Translations under genes and position numbers: made by a program
Source: Nitrosopumilus piranensis
GTDB lineage: Archaea > Thermoproteota > Nitrososphaeria > Nitrososphaerales > Nitrosopumilaceae
Length of the DNA: 64,000 bases
Assembly (NCBI RefSeq): GCF_000875775.1
Contig: NZ_CP010868.1
Coordinates: 1,313,707-1,377,706, forward strand
Direction: 5' to 3'
Notes under the pieces: generated by a model
Databases searched by the model: none
Told to the model about the DNA's origin: nothing
The model's input: only the letters and a program-made list of their open reading frames with translations
Part shown: piece after piece, positions 8,798 through 16,720 of the stretch
How positions within the stretch are numbered: the first letter of the stretch is position 1
How the letters are laid out: each line of letters begins with the position of its first letter

Positions 8798-9733
8798 TTA
8801 TTTGAAAAAAGTCAACAAAAGATATGCCACATATCCTATTGCCAAACCTACGCCCACGACTCTATTAATCACGCCTGTTTTAAGACCAATTAGTAGTGCT
8901 AGACTAAACAATATCATAATTGCATAGTCAACGTAAACATCAGCTGAAATTATTACACCGCCAAGTGCAGCACCGACTCCCATTATCATTAAGATGTTGT
9001 AGATGTTGCTTCCTATGATGTTACCAACACCAATATCCCCATGTCCCTTTTTAATTGCAATAACTGATGTGATCAATTCTGGAAGAGATGTTCCAATTGC
9101 AATTATAGTTAAACCAATAATTTTTTCAGATAACCCAAATTCTTTAGCAAGAATTACTGCATTATCAACTGTTAGAATCGCACCAATATACAAAAGACCA
9201 ATACCAAGTCCAATCAGACCAATTGATTTTAGAAAGACATTTTCTTTTCCTTGAGGAAGTTCATCTTTGTTTTTTTGACGCTGTTTCATTGCATCCTTTA
9301 GAGTATAATATCCAAACACACCCAACCCAACAAGCAAAAGTATTCCATCATAATTAGATAGTTCACCATCAATTGAAATTAAAACAAGTAAGATAGAAAC
9401 TCCCAACATGATTGGAATTTCTTTTCGAAGTAATGATTTTTGAATTACAATTGGAGCAAGGATTGCTGCAACTCCAATTACCATTCCAACATTTGCAATA
9501 TTACTTCCAACAACATTTCCCAAAATGATTGCGCTGTGCTCACCTGCAGCTGCTACACTTGCTGCAAGTTCTGGCGTGGAAGTACCATACGCTACAATAG
9601 TCATTCCAATAACAAGATTGCTGATGCGGAATTTTCTAGCAATAGCAACGCCACCACTAACTAGCCAATTACCACCAAAGCACAGCATTACCAATCCTAC
9701 AAGAGTAAGAACTGCACTGATTACGATTTCCAC
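8798..9733 (-). CDS. sodium/calcium exchanger family membrane protein (CaCA, YrbG-like)
   Basis: 311 residues and about ten transmembrane helices in two inverted halves. Each half carries the alpha-repeat signature: 'GTSTPELAAS' with 'GNVVGSNIAN', then 'GTSLPELITS' with 'GNIIGSNIYN'. These acidic and Ser/Thr residues form the cation site of Na+/Ca2+ antiporters. Length matches the prokaryotic YrbG/NCX type. It is convergent with the tldE-like gene, with 14 bases between stops. Ion specificity is inferred from the family. Confidence 0.9.
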   Translation of the reverse strand: MEIVISAVLTLVGLVMLCFGGNWLVSGGVAIARKFRISNLVIGMTIVAYGTSTPELAASVAAAGEHSAIILGNVVGSNIANVGMVIGVAAILAPIVIQKSLLRKEIPIMLGVSILLVLISIDGELSNYDGILLLVGLGVFGYYTLKDAMKQRQKNKDELPQGKENVFLKSIGLIGLGIGLLYIGAILTVDNAVILAKEFGLSEKIIGLTIIAIGTSLPELITSVIAIKKGHGDIGVGNIIGSNIYNILMIMGVGAALGGVIISADVYVDYAIMILFSLALLIGLKTGVINRVVGVGLAIGYVAYLLLTFFK

Positions 9734-9847
9734 AAGAAACTTTCAGTTTATGATGGTTTAAAGTGAGACATTTACTATAATTTTACAATTCAAGCAATTC
9801 AAGCTATTCTAAATTCAAAGTTTAGGCTCAAATTATGACCTAAACGA

Positions 9848-10234
9848 TTATTCGGATTCTTTTAGGGAATCAAGTTTAGTACTTGCTGTATCAATAATTT
9901 TCAAATAGTCTGCTCTAGGTTCAGTGCTTATTAGAAATAACTCATTTGAATTTATTGGAATGGTAATCATTGTTACTTTTTCATATTCTGTAATAGAGGA
10001 TTTTTCATGACCTATCTTATAAGCCAGATTTGTATACAAATCCCGTTTTTGTAAAGCATAGTGAATAGACATTTTCACCTCATCACCAACCAGCAATTTT
10101 TCAACTTCATCTTTTTGCCCCCCTGCAATCAATTCGCCTTTATTATTTGCCACACCAGCAAATCGTACCTGAGGATCTAAATCAAGAATTTCTTTGGATA
10201 AAACATCATAATTAATTGCCAAAGAATACACCAA
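9848..10234 (-). CDS. unknown Amt-linked protein (128 aa)
   Basis: A small soluble alpha/beta protein: an N-terminal helix, then strand-rich 'VRFAGVANNKGELIAGG', then 'KVTMITIPINSNELFLISTE' and a C-terminal helix. This layout looks like a roadblock- or profilin-like sensory fold, but that is by eye only. It starts 2 bases after the amt stop, so it is certainly in the amt transcript and may modulate or report on ammonium uptake (inference). No catalytic residues are visible. Confidence 0.65.
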   Translation of the reverse strand: MVYSLAINYDVLSKEILDLDPQVRFAGVANNKGELIAGGQKDEVEKLLVGDEVKMSIHYALQKRDLYTNLAYKIGHEKSSITEYEKVTMITIPINSNELFLISTEPRADYLKIIDTASTKLDSLKESE

Positions 10235-10236
10235 AT

Positions 10237-11547
10237 CTACTTCTTTTTCTTTCTAAAGATTTCATCTTTTTCTTGTAATTCATCAGTGTACGTATCCATA
10301 TCCAGCATGAATTCCTCTTCATCTGAATACGCAGATTCAGCATGTTCGCTGATATCAAGACCGACATCTTCAACTTCAGGTGAAACTCTAATTCCAATCA
10401 AATGCTTAATTATTTGCATCAGTATCCAAGTTCCTCCAAATCCTATTGCTGCTGCAACACCAACGCCTACTGCTTGAATCCATAGTTGATCAGGATTTCC
10501 AAATAGCAATCCATCCACGCCACCAGGGTTAATCATAGTACTTGCAAAGATACCAATTGCAAGAGAACCTACAATGCCTGCAACACCGTGAACTGAGCTG
10601 ACATCAAGTGCATCATCAATGCGTAACTTCTCTTTGAATAACACTACACCAGAGTAAGAGATAACACCGATTGCAATTCCAATTACAAAGGCATGTTCAG
10701 CACTAACAAATCCAGATGCAGGTGTAATTCCAGCAAGACCAGCAATTGCACCATTAATTGTAGCAACAACAGAAGGTTTTCCTGTTCTTACCCATGAAAG
10801 TCCACCCCAAATCAGGGCTGAAACTGAAGAAGCCATATGTGTTACAATAACAGTATTTCCTGCAACACCGCCAGATGCTGCAAGTGCACTTCCTGCATTA
10901 AATCCAAACCAACCAAGCCACAACAAAGAAGAACCTAAGACTGCAAGTGGAATACTATGAGGAATCATAATAGCAGGACCGTAATTCCTTCTCTTTCCAA
11001 GAACTAGTGCAGCAGCTAAGGCTGCCATACCAACACTTGTGTGAATCACAATACCTCCGGCAAAGTCTACAACTCCTAGTTGAGATAACCAACCGCCACC
11101 CCATACCCAGTGTACAAGTGGATAGTAGATGAGCATAGACCATGCTGCAATAAATATGATAAATGAGCTGAACTTCATTCTTTCAGCAATTGTTCCTGTA
11201 AGAAGTAATGGAGTAATACATGCAAACATCAATTGGAATTTTACAAACAGCACTCCCGGAATTGTTGGTGCATAATCAAGTGGAGCGTCTGAGGGTATAC
11301 CCTTTAGGAATACCCAATCCATGTTTCCTACAAGACCAGTATCAGATGGACCAAATGATAAACTAAAACCAAAGACAAACCACATTACACTCAAAAGTGC
11401 CAAACCGAAAAATATTTGCATGAAAATTGAAGCGGCATTTTTCTTTCTTAGTAAACCAGATTCAAAAAGACCCAATGCAGGGATCATAAGCAATACAAGA
11501 CTTCCAGCTACGAGCATCCACGCGGTATCACCAGAGTCAAGTACCAT
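10237..11547 (-). CDS. amt: ammonium transporter Amt
   Basis: A 436-residue Amt/Rh channel with about eleven membrane helices. The conserved Asp161 ('DFAGGIVIH') and the twin pore histidines, His169 and a second in 'SSVHGVAG' (about 318), are present, as is the 'NAGSALAA' stretch. The cytoplasmic tail is unusually acidic and ends in a Lys run. It imports ammonium for assimilation and oxidation and is the usual partner of PII. glnB is divergent across 116 bases with a palindrome between them. The start 'MVLDSGDTAW' leads directly into the first helix. Confidence 0.95.
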   Translation of the reverse strand: MVLDSGDTAWMLVAGSLVLLMIPALGLFESGLLRKKNAASIFMQIFFGLALLSVMWFVFGFSLSFGPSDTGLVGNMDWVFLKGIPSDAPLDYAPTIPGVLFVKFQLMFACITPLLLTGTIAERMKFSSFIIFIAAWSMLIYYPLVHWVWGGGWLSQLGVVDFAGGIVIHTSVGMAALAAALVLGKRRNYGPAIMIPHSIPLAVLGSSLLWLGWFGFNAGSALAASGGVAGNTVIVTHMASSVSALIWGGLSWVRTGKPSVVATINGAIAGLAGITPASGFVSAEHAFVIGIAIGVISYSGVVLFKEKLRIDDALDVSSVHGVAGIVGSLAIGIFASTMINPGGVDGLLFGNPDQLWIQAVGVGVAAAIGFGGTWILMQIIKHLIGIRVSPEVEDVGLDISEHAESAYSDEEEFMLDMDTYTDELQEKDEIFRKKKK

Positions 11548-11596
11548 TAAAAAAAAGACTCGTTTTTAATTAATAACAATATCTAAATTTGATTGT

Positions 11597-11613
11597 CAAA
11601 TGATAATCATTTG
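11597..11613. promoter_or_regulatory. 17-bp palindrome between amt and glnB, candidate operator
   Basis: CAAATGAT-A-ATCATTTG is a perfect inverted repeat with one central base. It sits between the two divergent TATA-like boxes (near 11562-11575 for amt and 11631-11638 for glnB), just upstream of both. Such placement suits a dimeric regulator acting on both genes. Confidence 0.5.
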
Positions 11614-11630
11614 GTCTACAAAATCAGAAA

Positions 11631-11638
11631 TTATATTT
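11631..11638 (+). promoter_or_regulatory. TATA-like box of glnB
   Basis: TTATATTT is centred about 29 bases before the glnB ATG at 11664, consistent with a leaderless or nearly leaderless transcript. Confidence 0.5.
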
Positions 11639-11663
11639 ATCAAGTTGAAACTATAGTTATCAA

Positions 11664-11996
11664 ATGCTCAAAATACAAGCCATTCTTGGCGAAAATGACG
11701 TCATGGCAATAAGTGAAGCACTAAAAGTAGTTGGAATAGGGGGCCTTACTGTAACCAAAGTTAGAGGCAGGGGAAAGAGACCCGGTCCTGAAATTCACGC
11801 ATCAAAAGGAAGTGAGATTTTTGTTCCACAATTTAATGACAAGTATTTTATCGAGGCGATCATACCAGAGTCAAAAGAGGACGAAGTGGTAAACATCATC
11901 AAAGAAAATGGCAGAGTGGGAAAGATTTTTGTTTCACAAGTATTGCGTGCAATAGATATTGCAACAGGTGAAGAAGGCGAATCAACAATAATGTGA
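11664..11996 (+). CDS. glnB: nitrogen regulatory protein P-II
   Basis: A 110-residue PII trimer subunit. It has the N-terminal 'KIQAILGENDVMAISEAL', the T-loop region 'VTKVRGRGKRPGPEIH', the B-loop 'ENGRVGKIFVSQV' and a C-terminal loop. PII binds ATP/ADP and 2-oxoglutarate and controls Amt and other targets. The Tyr uridylylated in enteric PII is absent from the T-loop ('HASKGSEIFVPQF'), so control is probably by ligand binding only. It is divergent from amt. Confidence 0.93.
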   Translation: MLKIQAILGENDVMAISEALKVVGIGGLTVTKVRGRGKRPGPEIHASKGSEIFVPQFNDKYFIEAIIPESKEDEVVNIIKENGRVGKIFVSQVLRAIDIATGEEGESTIM

Positions 11997-12002
11997 TGTG
12001 GT

Positions 12003-12131
12003 ATGAATTTTCGTAAAAGTAAATTATTCCAAAGGGAAAAAATGCAACCAATTAAACCAAAAGATTATCCAAAAGTTGCAGCCATAGTAGGAATAATTGT
12101 TATACCACCAATACTTTTGTTGTTCATATGA
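12003..12131 (+). CDS. small single-span membrane protein (42 aa)
   Basis: A 42-codon ORF 6 bases after glnB. It has a basic N-terminus (an internal Met at codon 14 is an alternative start) and one hydrophobic segment, 'VAAIVGIIVIPPILLLFI', at the extreme C-terminus. Its stop overlaps the next tiny ORF as ATGA, a sign of coupled translation. The function is unknown; the link to PII/Amt is positional only. Confidence 0.5.
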   Translation: MNFRKSKLFQREKMQPIKPKDYPKVAAIVGIIVIPPILLLFI

Positions 12132-12223
12132 AAGTCTCTAAAATTACTATTGCAAAATTAATAATGGCCGCAGTTGGTCTAACTTTAGTTGGATTGTGGT
12201 TATTTTCAGATTATATTTTCTAA
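12128..12223 (+). CDS. small single-span membrane protein (31 aa)
   Basis: A 31-codon ORF overlapping the preceding one by ATGA. One membrane helix ('LIMAAVGLTLVGLWLF') follows a short basic N-terminus and a few polar residues end the protein. It probably belongs with glnB and the 42-aa gene in one transcript. The function is unknown. Confidence 0.5.
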   Translation: MKVSKITIAKLIMAAVGLTLVGLWLFSDYIF

Positions 12224-12226
12224 AAA

Positions 12227-12808
12227 TTAAAAATCTCCAAAATTGTTTTCATAAACAATTGTAGGATTTTTGAGTTGTTTTTCTAGTGCAGGTAAGGATT
12301 TCATTATACAATAATTTACAAAATCACTAAATGATTTTATTCTATAATCAGTTCGAAGTGTTTCTTTATTTTCCTCATAGATTACTTGGAGTTTATGTAA
12401 AGTAAATTTCTGTAATGGGACAAACCTACTTCGTTTTGGCAAAGGTCTTGATGCCACATTTTCTTCAAAAGTAATTTCAAGATCTTGTTTACCATCAATA
12501 GTTTCCATGTCAACAACTTCTTCCATTTCAGAGACAAAGATTTTTCCTCCATGTGTTGCAGACAAACCAGAATTTTTTGAAATCATCTCAACAATTTTTC
12601 GTGCATCTTTATCTGGAACAACAGTTTCAATTTTTGCAAGTGGTATAGATTTTAGGCCAGTTGAACCAACACGTGAGCCTTTTGATTCATCATAGATGTT
12701 ACTGTCTTCGAGATTTCGTTTATCAATAATGTAAGTGCCAACCATATTCAAATGAGTTTTAATCGTAGGAAAATTTTTTCTTTTGATTACAGCTTCTATC
12801 TTCTTCAC
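12227..12808 (-). CDS. PII-like protein with C-terminal extension
   Basis: 193 residues. The first ~110 follow the PII fold: 'MKKIEAVIKRKNFPTIKTHL', a T-loop-like 'DESKGSRVGSTG', 'IETVVPDKDARKIVEMI' and a B-loop-like 'LSATHGGKIFVSEMEEVVDM'. About 80 further residues are not seen in ordinary PII. They contain 'YRIKSFSDFVNYCIMKSLPAL', which recalls the helix-turn-helix of ribbon-helix-helix proteins, though only by eye. It faces glnB convergently. A ligand-sensing regulator with an added interaction or DNA-binding tail is the best guess. Confidence 0.75.
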   Translation of the reverse strand: MKKIEAVIKRKNFPTIKTHLNMVGTYIIDKRNLEDSNIYDESKGSRVGSTGLKSIPLAKIETVVPDKDARKIVEMISKNSGLSATHGGKIFVSEMEEVVDMETIDGKQDLEITFEENVASRPLPKRSRFVPLQKFTLHKLQVIYEENKETLRTDYRIKSFSDFVNYCIMKSLPALEKQLKNPTIVYENNFGDF

Positions 12809-12983
12809 AAGTAATTTTCAAAAAAAGGGGCTATTTATGAGAATAGGCAGTTATCAGCAATAAATTCAGATCGAATTTAGACTTTAGATCTAAAATTAGA
12901 AAATATAGGCACGAAAGAGTGTAAAAAAATCAGCTAGAAAGTTCAACAAAGCTCAAGTTAAAGACTAATAAGGTAATGTACCG

Positions 12984-12995
12984 TACTGTACAGTA
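12984..12995. promoter_or_regulatory. 12-bp palindrome touching the start codon, candidate auto-operator
   Basis: TACTGTACAGTA is a perfect palindrome whose last A is the A of the ATG at 12995. With leaderless transcription it would cover the transcription start, so a bound repressor would block initiation directly. A TAATAA element near 12966-12971 is the likely TATA region. Confidence 0.45.
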
Positions 12996-13342
12996 TGATG
13001 AGAGCAAGACTAACATATGTACCACTAGAAGTGGCAGAACAATTCGAAGATTTCATAATCAAAAGAGATGAAGAAATTCTTGGAGCAGTAAAAGCAAGAA
13101 CTAGAGATTACAGCACGTTATCTCTATTGAAATTATTGTATCAGTTAAGAGGAAACCCAATGACATTTTCGGAACTGTATTCAAAATCAAAGATCAGAAT
13201 GAAAAAGTCATTTCTGAACTATCTTCACTTATGTGTAGATTACAACTTTATCAAAAAAGAGGCAGTTGGATCAAACATGATCTATACAATAACTGACAAG
13301 GGACATACAATGCTAGGTCTCTTTATGCAGAAAAATAATTGA
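12995..13342 (+). CDS. winged-helix transcription regulator
   Basis: A 115-residue protein. From about residue 38 it has a winged helix: 'YSTLSLLKLLYQL', 'MTFSELYSKSKIRMKKSFLNYLHLCVDYNFI' (helix-turn-helix) and wing 'VGSNMIYTITDKGHTML'. This is the common archaeal ArnR/PadR-like one-domain type with 'YxITDKG'. The N-terminal 35 residues are an additional helix. A second Met directly follows the first. A palindrome at its start suggests autoregulation. Targets are unknown. Confidence 0.8.
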   Translation: MMRARLTYVPLEVAEQFEDFIIKRDEEILGAVKARTRDYSTLSLLKLLYQLRGNPMTFSELYSKSKIRMKKSFLNYLHLCVDYNFIKKEAVGSNMIYTITDKGHTMLGLFMQKNN

Positions 13343-13427
13343 CATGTAAATTCTCTGCATCATACCAAAGATATGTTTCGACAATTAGATGAAAATATCT
13401 AATTTTGTAAACATCTCGTATGACAGG

Positions 13428-14801
13428 TTAAATTGCATTAGAGTTTTTTTCTTTATGTGTAAATTTTACAATTGATTTTGTTTTTACATCTTTTAGAAAA
13501 CGCTCAATCATATCAAGTCCCTTTACAATTCTTGGTGCATTTTGATGAACAAATTCAAGTCTGGCAGATGCCGTAGATGGTTTTTTGGCAATCCAATTTT
13601 TCATTGCATTGTTTCCATCATAATCTACAAAAGCAATTCTAGCACTAAAATCAGTTCTTTCTAAAACAAGACTGTCCCCACCAACTAATGCAGTATGATA
13701 AGGGTGATCCAACAACGCAATAGAAAATTCTTGTGAGGTCTTGATGTTGTTTGCAGCAAAATCATCAGCATAATAATTAAAATTTGCAAGCAAATAGAAA
13801 GTTGCCTCAGGTTTTGTAGTGACTACGCCTTCAATTTCATTTAATCGATTGTACGTATACTCACCCATGATTTTATGCAGTTCACGAGTGACTTTGAAAT
13901 AGTCATCCATCTCAACGCTATTTTCAAATCCTGCAATGGCAGCATGTTGGATAGGAGTAGAAGTTGCAGTATATTCAGTGGCAAGGATTTTTTTGAATTG
14001 CTCTCTGAAATTAACCACATGTTGAGGAAACAATACATAGCCAATCCTATATCCGCCTGCAGCGTGGGATTTGGATAATCCGTTCGTAACAAATGTGCCT
14101 TCTGGATAAATTTGCAACATGCTTACAAATTGACTAAAATCATAAGTAGTCATGGCATAAATCTCATCAGAAATTACAGTAATTTTTTGTTGTCGACACA
14201 CATCAGCTATTTCTTCTAACTCTAGTTGTGAGTAAAATAATCCTGTAGGATTATTTGGATTGTTTAAGATCAAAATTTTTTGCCTATCATGCAATCTTAG
14301 TGCAAGATGTTTCAGTTTGTTTGGAGATATTTTTCCGTCTTTATTTACAGGTAACATGTGATAATTTTTTCTAAGAAATCTGATTTGTGGCAGATATCCC
14401 AACCAAGCAGGAGTAGGAAGAATTACGGTTCCATGTAAAAGTTCCAATAAATTAAAAATTAGTTCTTTAGTTCCAGGCCCGACAATAATTCGCTTAGGAT
14501 CAACGTTAATGTGAAAATAATGTTTGTTGTATTTGGAAATTGCATTTTTTAATTCTGTAATTCCAGAGACAGGAGCATAAGTTCCTTTATCCGCATTTTT
14601 TACTAGTGCATCAACTACAGGTTTTGGAACAGGAAAAGGAGCTTGACCAAATGCAAATCCATAGTTTCCAAAATTACATTCAGGGTGAGAACAGTCTACA
14701 CTAAACTCTTGCAAAAATGTGTTTAATTTGAGATTTTCAGGCATCTCAATATCTTCAACTTGTTGATCTATTACAAATCGATTAGAGTTAGGCGACGACA
14801 T
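13428..14801 (-). CDS. class I/II aminotransferase (PLP-dependent)
   Basis: A 457-residue fold type I aminotransferase. The substrate/PLP loops are visible as 'VGPGTKEL', 'LNNPNNPTGLFY' and 'VISDEIYAM', and the Schiff-base lysine is in 'GLSKSHAAGGYRIGY'. It is longer than the usual ~390 residues, with about 45 extra N-terminal residues and a C-terminal tail. The substrate cannot be told; aspartate- and tyrosine-type enzymes share these motifs. It stands alone, without an obvious operon. Confidence 0.85.
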   Translation of the reverse strand: MSSPNSNRFVIDQQVEDIEMPENLKLNTFLQEFSVDCSHPECNFGNYGFAFGQAPFPVPKPVVDALVKNADKGTYAPVSGITELKNAISKYNKHYFHINVDPKRIIVGPGTKELIFNLLELLHGTVILPTPAWLGYLPQIRFLRKNYHMLPVNKDGKISPNKLKHLALRLHDRQKILILNNPNNPTGLFYSQLELEEIADVCRQQKITVISDEIYAMTTYDFSQFVSMLQIYPEGTFVTNGLSKSHAAGGYRIGYVLFPQHVVNFREQFKKILATEYTATSTPIQHAAIAGFENSVEMDDYFKVTRELHKIMGEYTYNRLNEIEGVVTTKPEATFYLLANFNYYADDFAANNIKTSQEFSIALLDHPYHTALVGGDSLVLERTDFSARIAFVDYDGNNAMKNWIAKKPSTASARLEFVHQNAPRIVKGLDMIERFLKDVKTKSIVKFTHKEKNSNAI

Positions 14802-14885
14802 TTATTTCACTAATTAATATTAAAAGGAATAATTAAACTAGATGATATTGATTTTATCATAGCAATGCCAATCCAATTATGATAA

Positions 14886-15044
14886 TTATGTTGCTAACAT
14901 AATTAATGCAACATACTGAACTTTACCATTGTCTAACATAGTTGTAGATAGCTTAATATCTTCAACTTTACGAGATTGAATGCACTCGTTGATCATCTCA
15001 TCTAATTCCGATACGCTTTCAGATTGAACAATTTCTACTTTCAT
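14886..15044 (-). CDS. small unknown protein (52 aa)
   Basis: A 52-codon ORF beginning ATG at 15044, 3 bases after the Cys-rich gene upstream, with which it probably forms an operon. The predicted order is strand, helix ('SVSELDEMINECIQS'), strand, strand. No known motif is seen. Confidence 0.5.
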   Translation of the reverse strand: MKVEIVQSESVSELDEMINECIQSRKVEDIKLSTTMLDNGKVQYVALIMLAT

Positions 15045-15047
15045 AAA

Positions 15048-15263
15048 CTACCACCAATGTTTTGGATGACAATCGCAAATACATCCAGAGGTACATTTCA
15101 TCCTGGTACAATCCTCGCAAAGATTACTTACCATATGATACAGACTTTTCTTTTCAGCATAAGCAGTTGACCCCCTGTACGACTTTTTGTAAGATAGTGT
15201 GCCTCCAGCACTATCAGAATTTCCTTCTAATTTGAGATCACGGTATTTCCACGCATGTTTCAT
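15048..15263 (-). CDS. Cys-rich small protein (71 aa)
   Basis: The basic N-terminal half is followed by a C-terminal cluster 'LCEDCTRMKCTSGCICDCHPKHWW' region with six Cys and a His, which could bind zinc or an iron-sulfur cluster. No signal peptide is present. The 52-aa gene follows by 3 bases. The family is not recognised. Confidence 0.6.
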   Translation of the reverse strand: MKHAWKYRDLKLEGNSDSAGGTLSYKKSYRGSTAYAEKKSLYHMVSNLCEDCTRMKCTSGCICDCHPKHWW

Positions 15264-15405
15264 GAGTAATTATTGTAAATCAAGTTAATCAATTAGTTTG
15301 AAATTATCTAAAACCAGATCAGAGTAAACCAGTTGATAATATTCAGAACAAAGTCATTTCTAAATCTGCTTAATAATATTCTTGACAATTATCAATTGAT
15401 AAAAA

Positions 15406-15591
15406 ATGAATATCTACGATACAAAATCAGTTTACTGTAAAGACTGTGGAAAACCAATTGGTGAAATTGAATACGATGCCAATGTTATCCTACCAGAATG
15501 CGGACAGTGTGCGGATCCTATTCCCGAAGGAGACAAGATACTATACACTGTAAGTGCATTAAGTCAATCAAAGAAGATGATTGCAGCATGA
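15406..15591 (+). CDS. small zinc-ribbon protein (61 aa)
   Basis: Two CxxC pairs ('CKDCGKPIG' and 'CGQCADPI') about 20 residues apart give a zinc ribbon of the rubredoxin or RPB9-like size. No additional domain is present. The upstream region carries a TTAATAATATT element and an ATCAATTGAT palindrome (15389-15398), probably its promoter. The function is unknown; many such single-ribbon proteins occur in this lineage. Confidence 0.7.
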   Translation: MNIYDTKSVYCKDCGKPIGEIEYDANVILPECGQCADPIPEGDKILYTVSALSQSKKMIAA

Positions 15592-15653
15592 TTGAAATGA
15601 TAGATTTAGGAATTTACCTAATAAGATGGTGCAAGGATACCATACAGTTCAGA

Positions 15654-15663
15654 TTATATAAAA
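15654..15663 (+). promoter_or_regulatory. TATA box of a putative small RNA
   Basis: TTATATAAAA, a good match to the archaeal TATA consensus, is centred 27 bases before about 15685, exactly where the hairpin below begins. Confidence 0.5.
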
Positions 15664-15684
15664 ATTCCAATGCATTAACACACA

Positions 15685-15766
15685 ATAGTGTATGAGGCAA
15701 TCTTAGTTCCTCATACACACAAGAGCAAGGTTAGTTTTCATTTAATTTTTTGAAATGAAGGTTTTT
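15685..15766 (+). ncRNA. putative small RNA with 5' hairpin and terminator hairpin
   Basis: Stem GTGTATGAGG (15688-15697) pairs perfectly with CCTCATACAC (15709-15718) around an 11-base loop. A second stem TTCATTT/AAATGAA (15737-15743 and 15753-15759) is followed by GGTTTTTCTTT, like an intrinsic terminator. A TATA box lies 27 bases upstream of the predicted 5' end. No C/D or H/ACA box set is convincing. The alternative is a regulatory hairpin at the end of the zinc-ribbon transcript. Confidence 0.4.
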
Positions 15767-15945
15767 CTTTCCGTATGATATTATCAACTAGGTTTTACCT
15801 ACAAACCTTGTAACGGCAAATCTCAGATTTAATTCAGGGATTTAAACATAATGAATGACTTAGTTTACCTAGAATATGATTTAACAAAAAACATATCAAA
15901 AACAAAGTAACAAAAGTAATTAGATAGAACAAATCGACGTAAACA

Positions 15946-16671
15946 GTGACTAAAGAATTTCCTGAGGCTGAAGTCTTTGAGACAAAGAAAATTGAATTAA
16001 AAAGTCCCGTAATCTTTGCAGGGTTTGTAGGAGCAGGACTTGTTGGACCTGTTGCAATTAATCATATTATTGAAAAATTAAAGATGGAAGAAATTGGAGT
16101 AATGAGATCAAAATATCTTCCACCTTCAACAGTATTTATGCGAGGGAGGCTACGCCATCCGTTTAGGTTCTATTCAAACAAAGAAGGAACGGTCTGTGCC
16201 ATAATTTGTGAAATAACACTACGTATGGAAGGATTGTATTCATTAGTATCATCAATTTTAGATTGGGCAGCTGAAAAAGGATCAAAGGAGATTGTAATTT
16301 TAGATGGAGTTGCAGGTGTAGAACATGATGATAAAGCATATTGTGCTGCCGAAGAGGATTTGGTAAGAACAATGGCAGATAAAGACATCAGTATGATTCC
16401 GCAAGGATTCATCACAGGTATTCCAGGAGGAATTCTAAATGAATGTCTAGTAAGAGAGATTCAAGGAATCACGCTTTTGGCCAAAGCAAATAAAATCGCT
16501 CCAGACTCAGAGGCTGCAGCCACATTAATTGAGGCACTAAACAGATTCTATGACATGAATATTGATACAAAAGACCTACAAGAAGAAAAAGATAGGATTC
16601 ATTCAGAGTTTAGTGAATTATCACAAAAATACGTAGAACACAGAGAAGAAACATCTGGAATGTATATGTGA
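15946..16671 (+). CDS. proteasome assembly chaperone family (PAC2) protein
   Basis: A 241-residue PAC2/PbaB-type protein: 'PVIFAGFVGAGLVGPVAINHIIEKL', 'YLPPSTVFMRGRLRHPFRFY', 'VILDGVAG' and 'TGIPGGILNECLVREI'. Archaeal members help assemble 20S proteasome alpha subunits. Translation starts at GTG. The C-terminus is helical and extends past the core. It stands alone, with purM 49 bases downstream on the same strand. Confidence 0.85.
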   Translation: MTKEFPEAEVFETKKIELKSPVIFAGFVGAGLVGPVAINHIIEKLKMEEIGVMRSKYLPPSTVFMRGRLRHPFRFYSNKEGTVCAIICEITLRMEGLYSLVSSILDWAAEKGSKEIVILDGVAGVEHDDKAYCAAEEDLVRTMADKDISMIPQGFITGIPGGILNECLVREIQGITLLAKANKIAPDSEAAATLIEALNRFYDMNIDTKDLQEEKDRIHSEFSELSQKYVEHREETSGMYM

Positions 16672-16720
16672 TCGAAATAATAGGCAAATTCTTTTATTCA
16701 TATCAAAAGGGCAACAAACT

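Larger units (their letters stand above)
15592..15945. other. gene-free stretch holding a putative small RNA
   Basis: No convincing protein gene is present here. The stretch contains a strong TATA-like box (15654-15663), a perfect 10-bp hairpin (15688-15718) and a terminator-like hairpin (15737-15766), which together suggest a small RNA of about 80 bases. The part from 15770 to 15945 shows only AT-rich sequence leading to the next gene. Confidence 0.5.

Noticed and set aside
15588-15695. 35-codon ORF overlapping the zinc-ribbon stop
   Set aside because: It runs across a strong TATA box and into a hairpin, which fits a small RNA unit better, and the peptide has no recognisable pattern.
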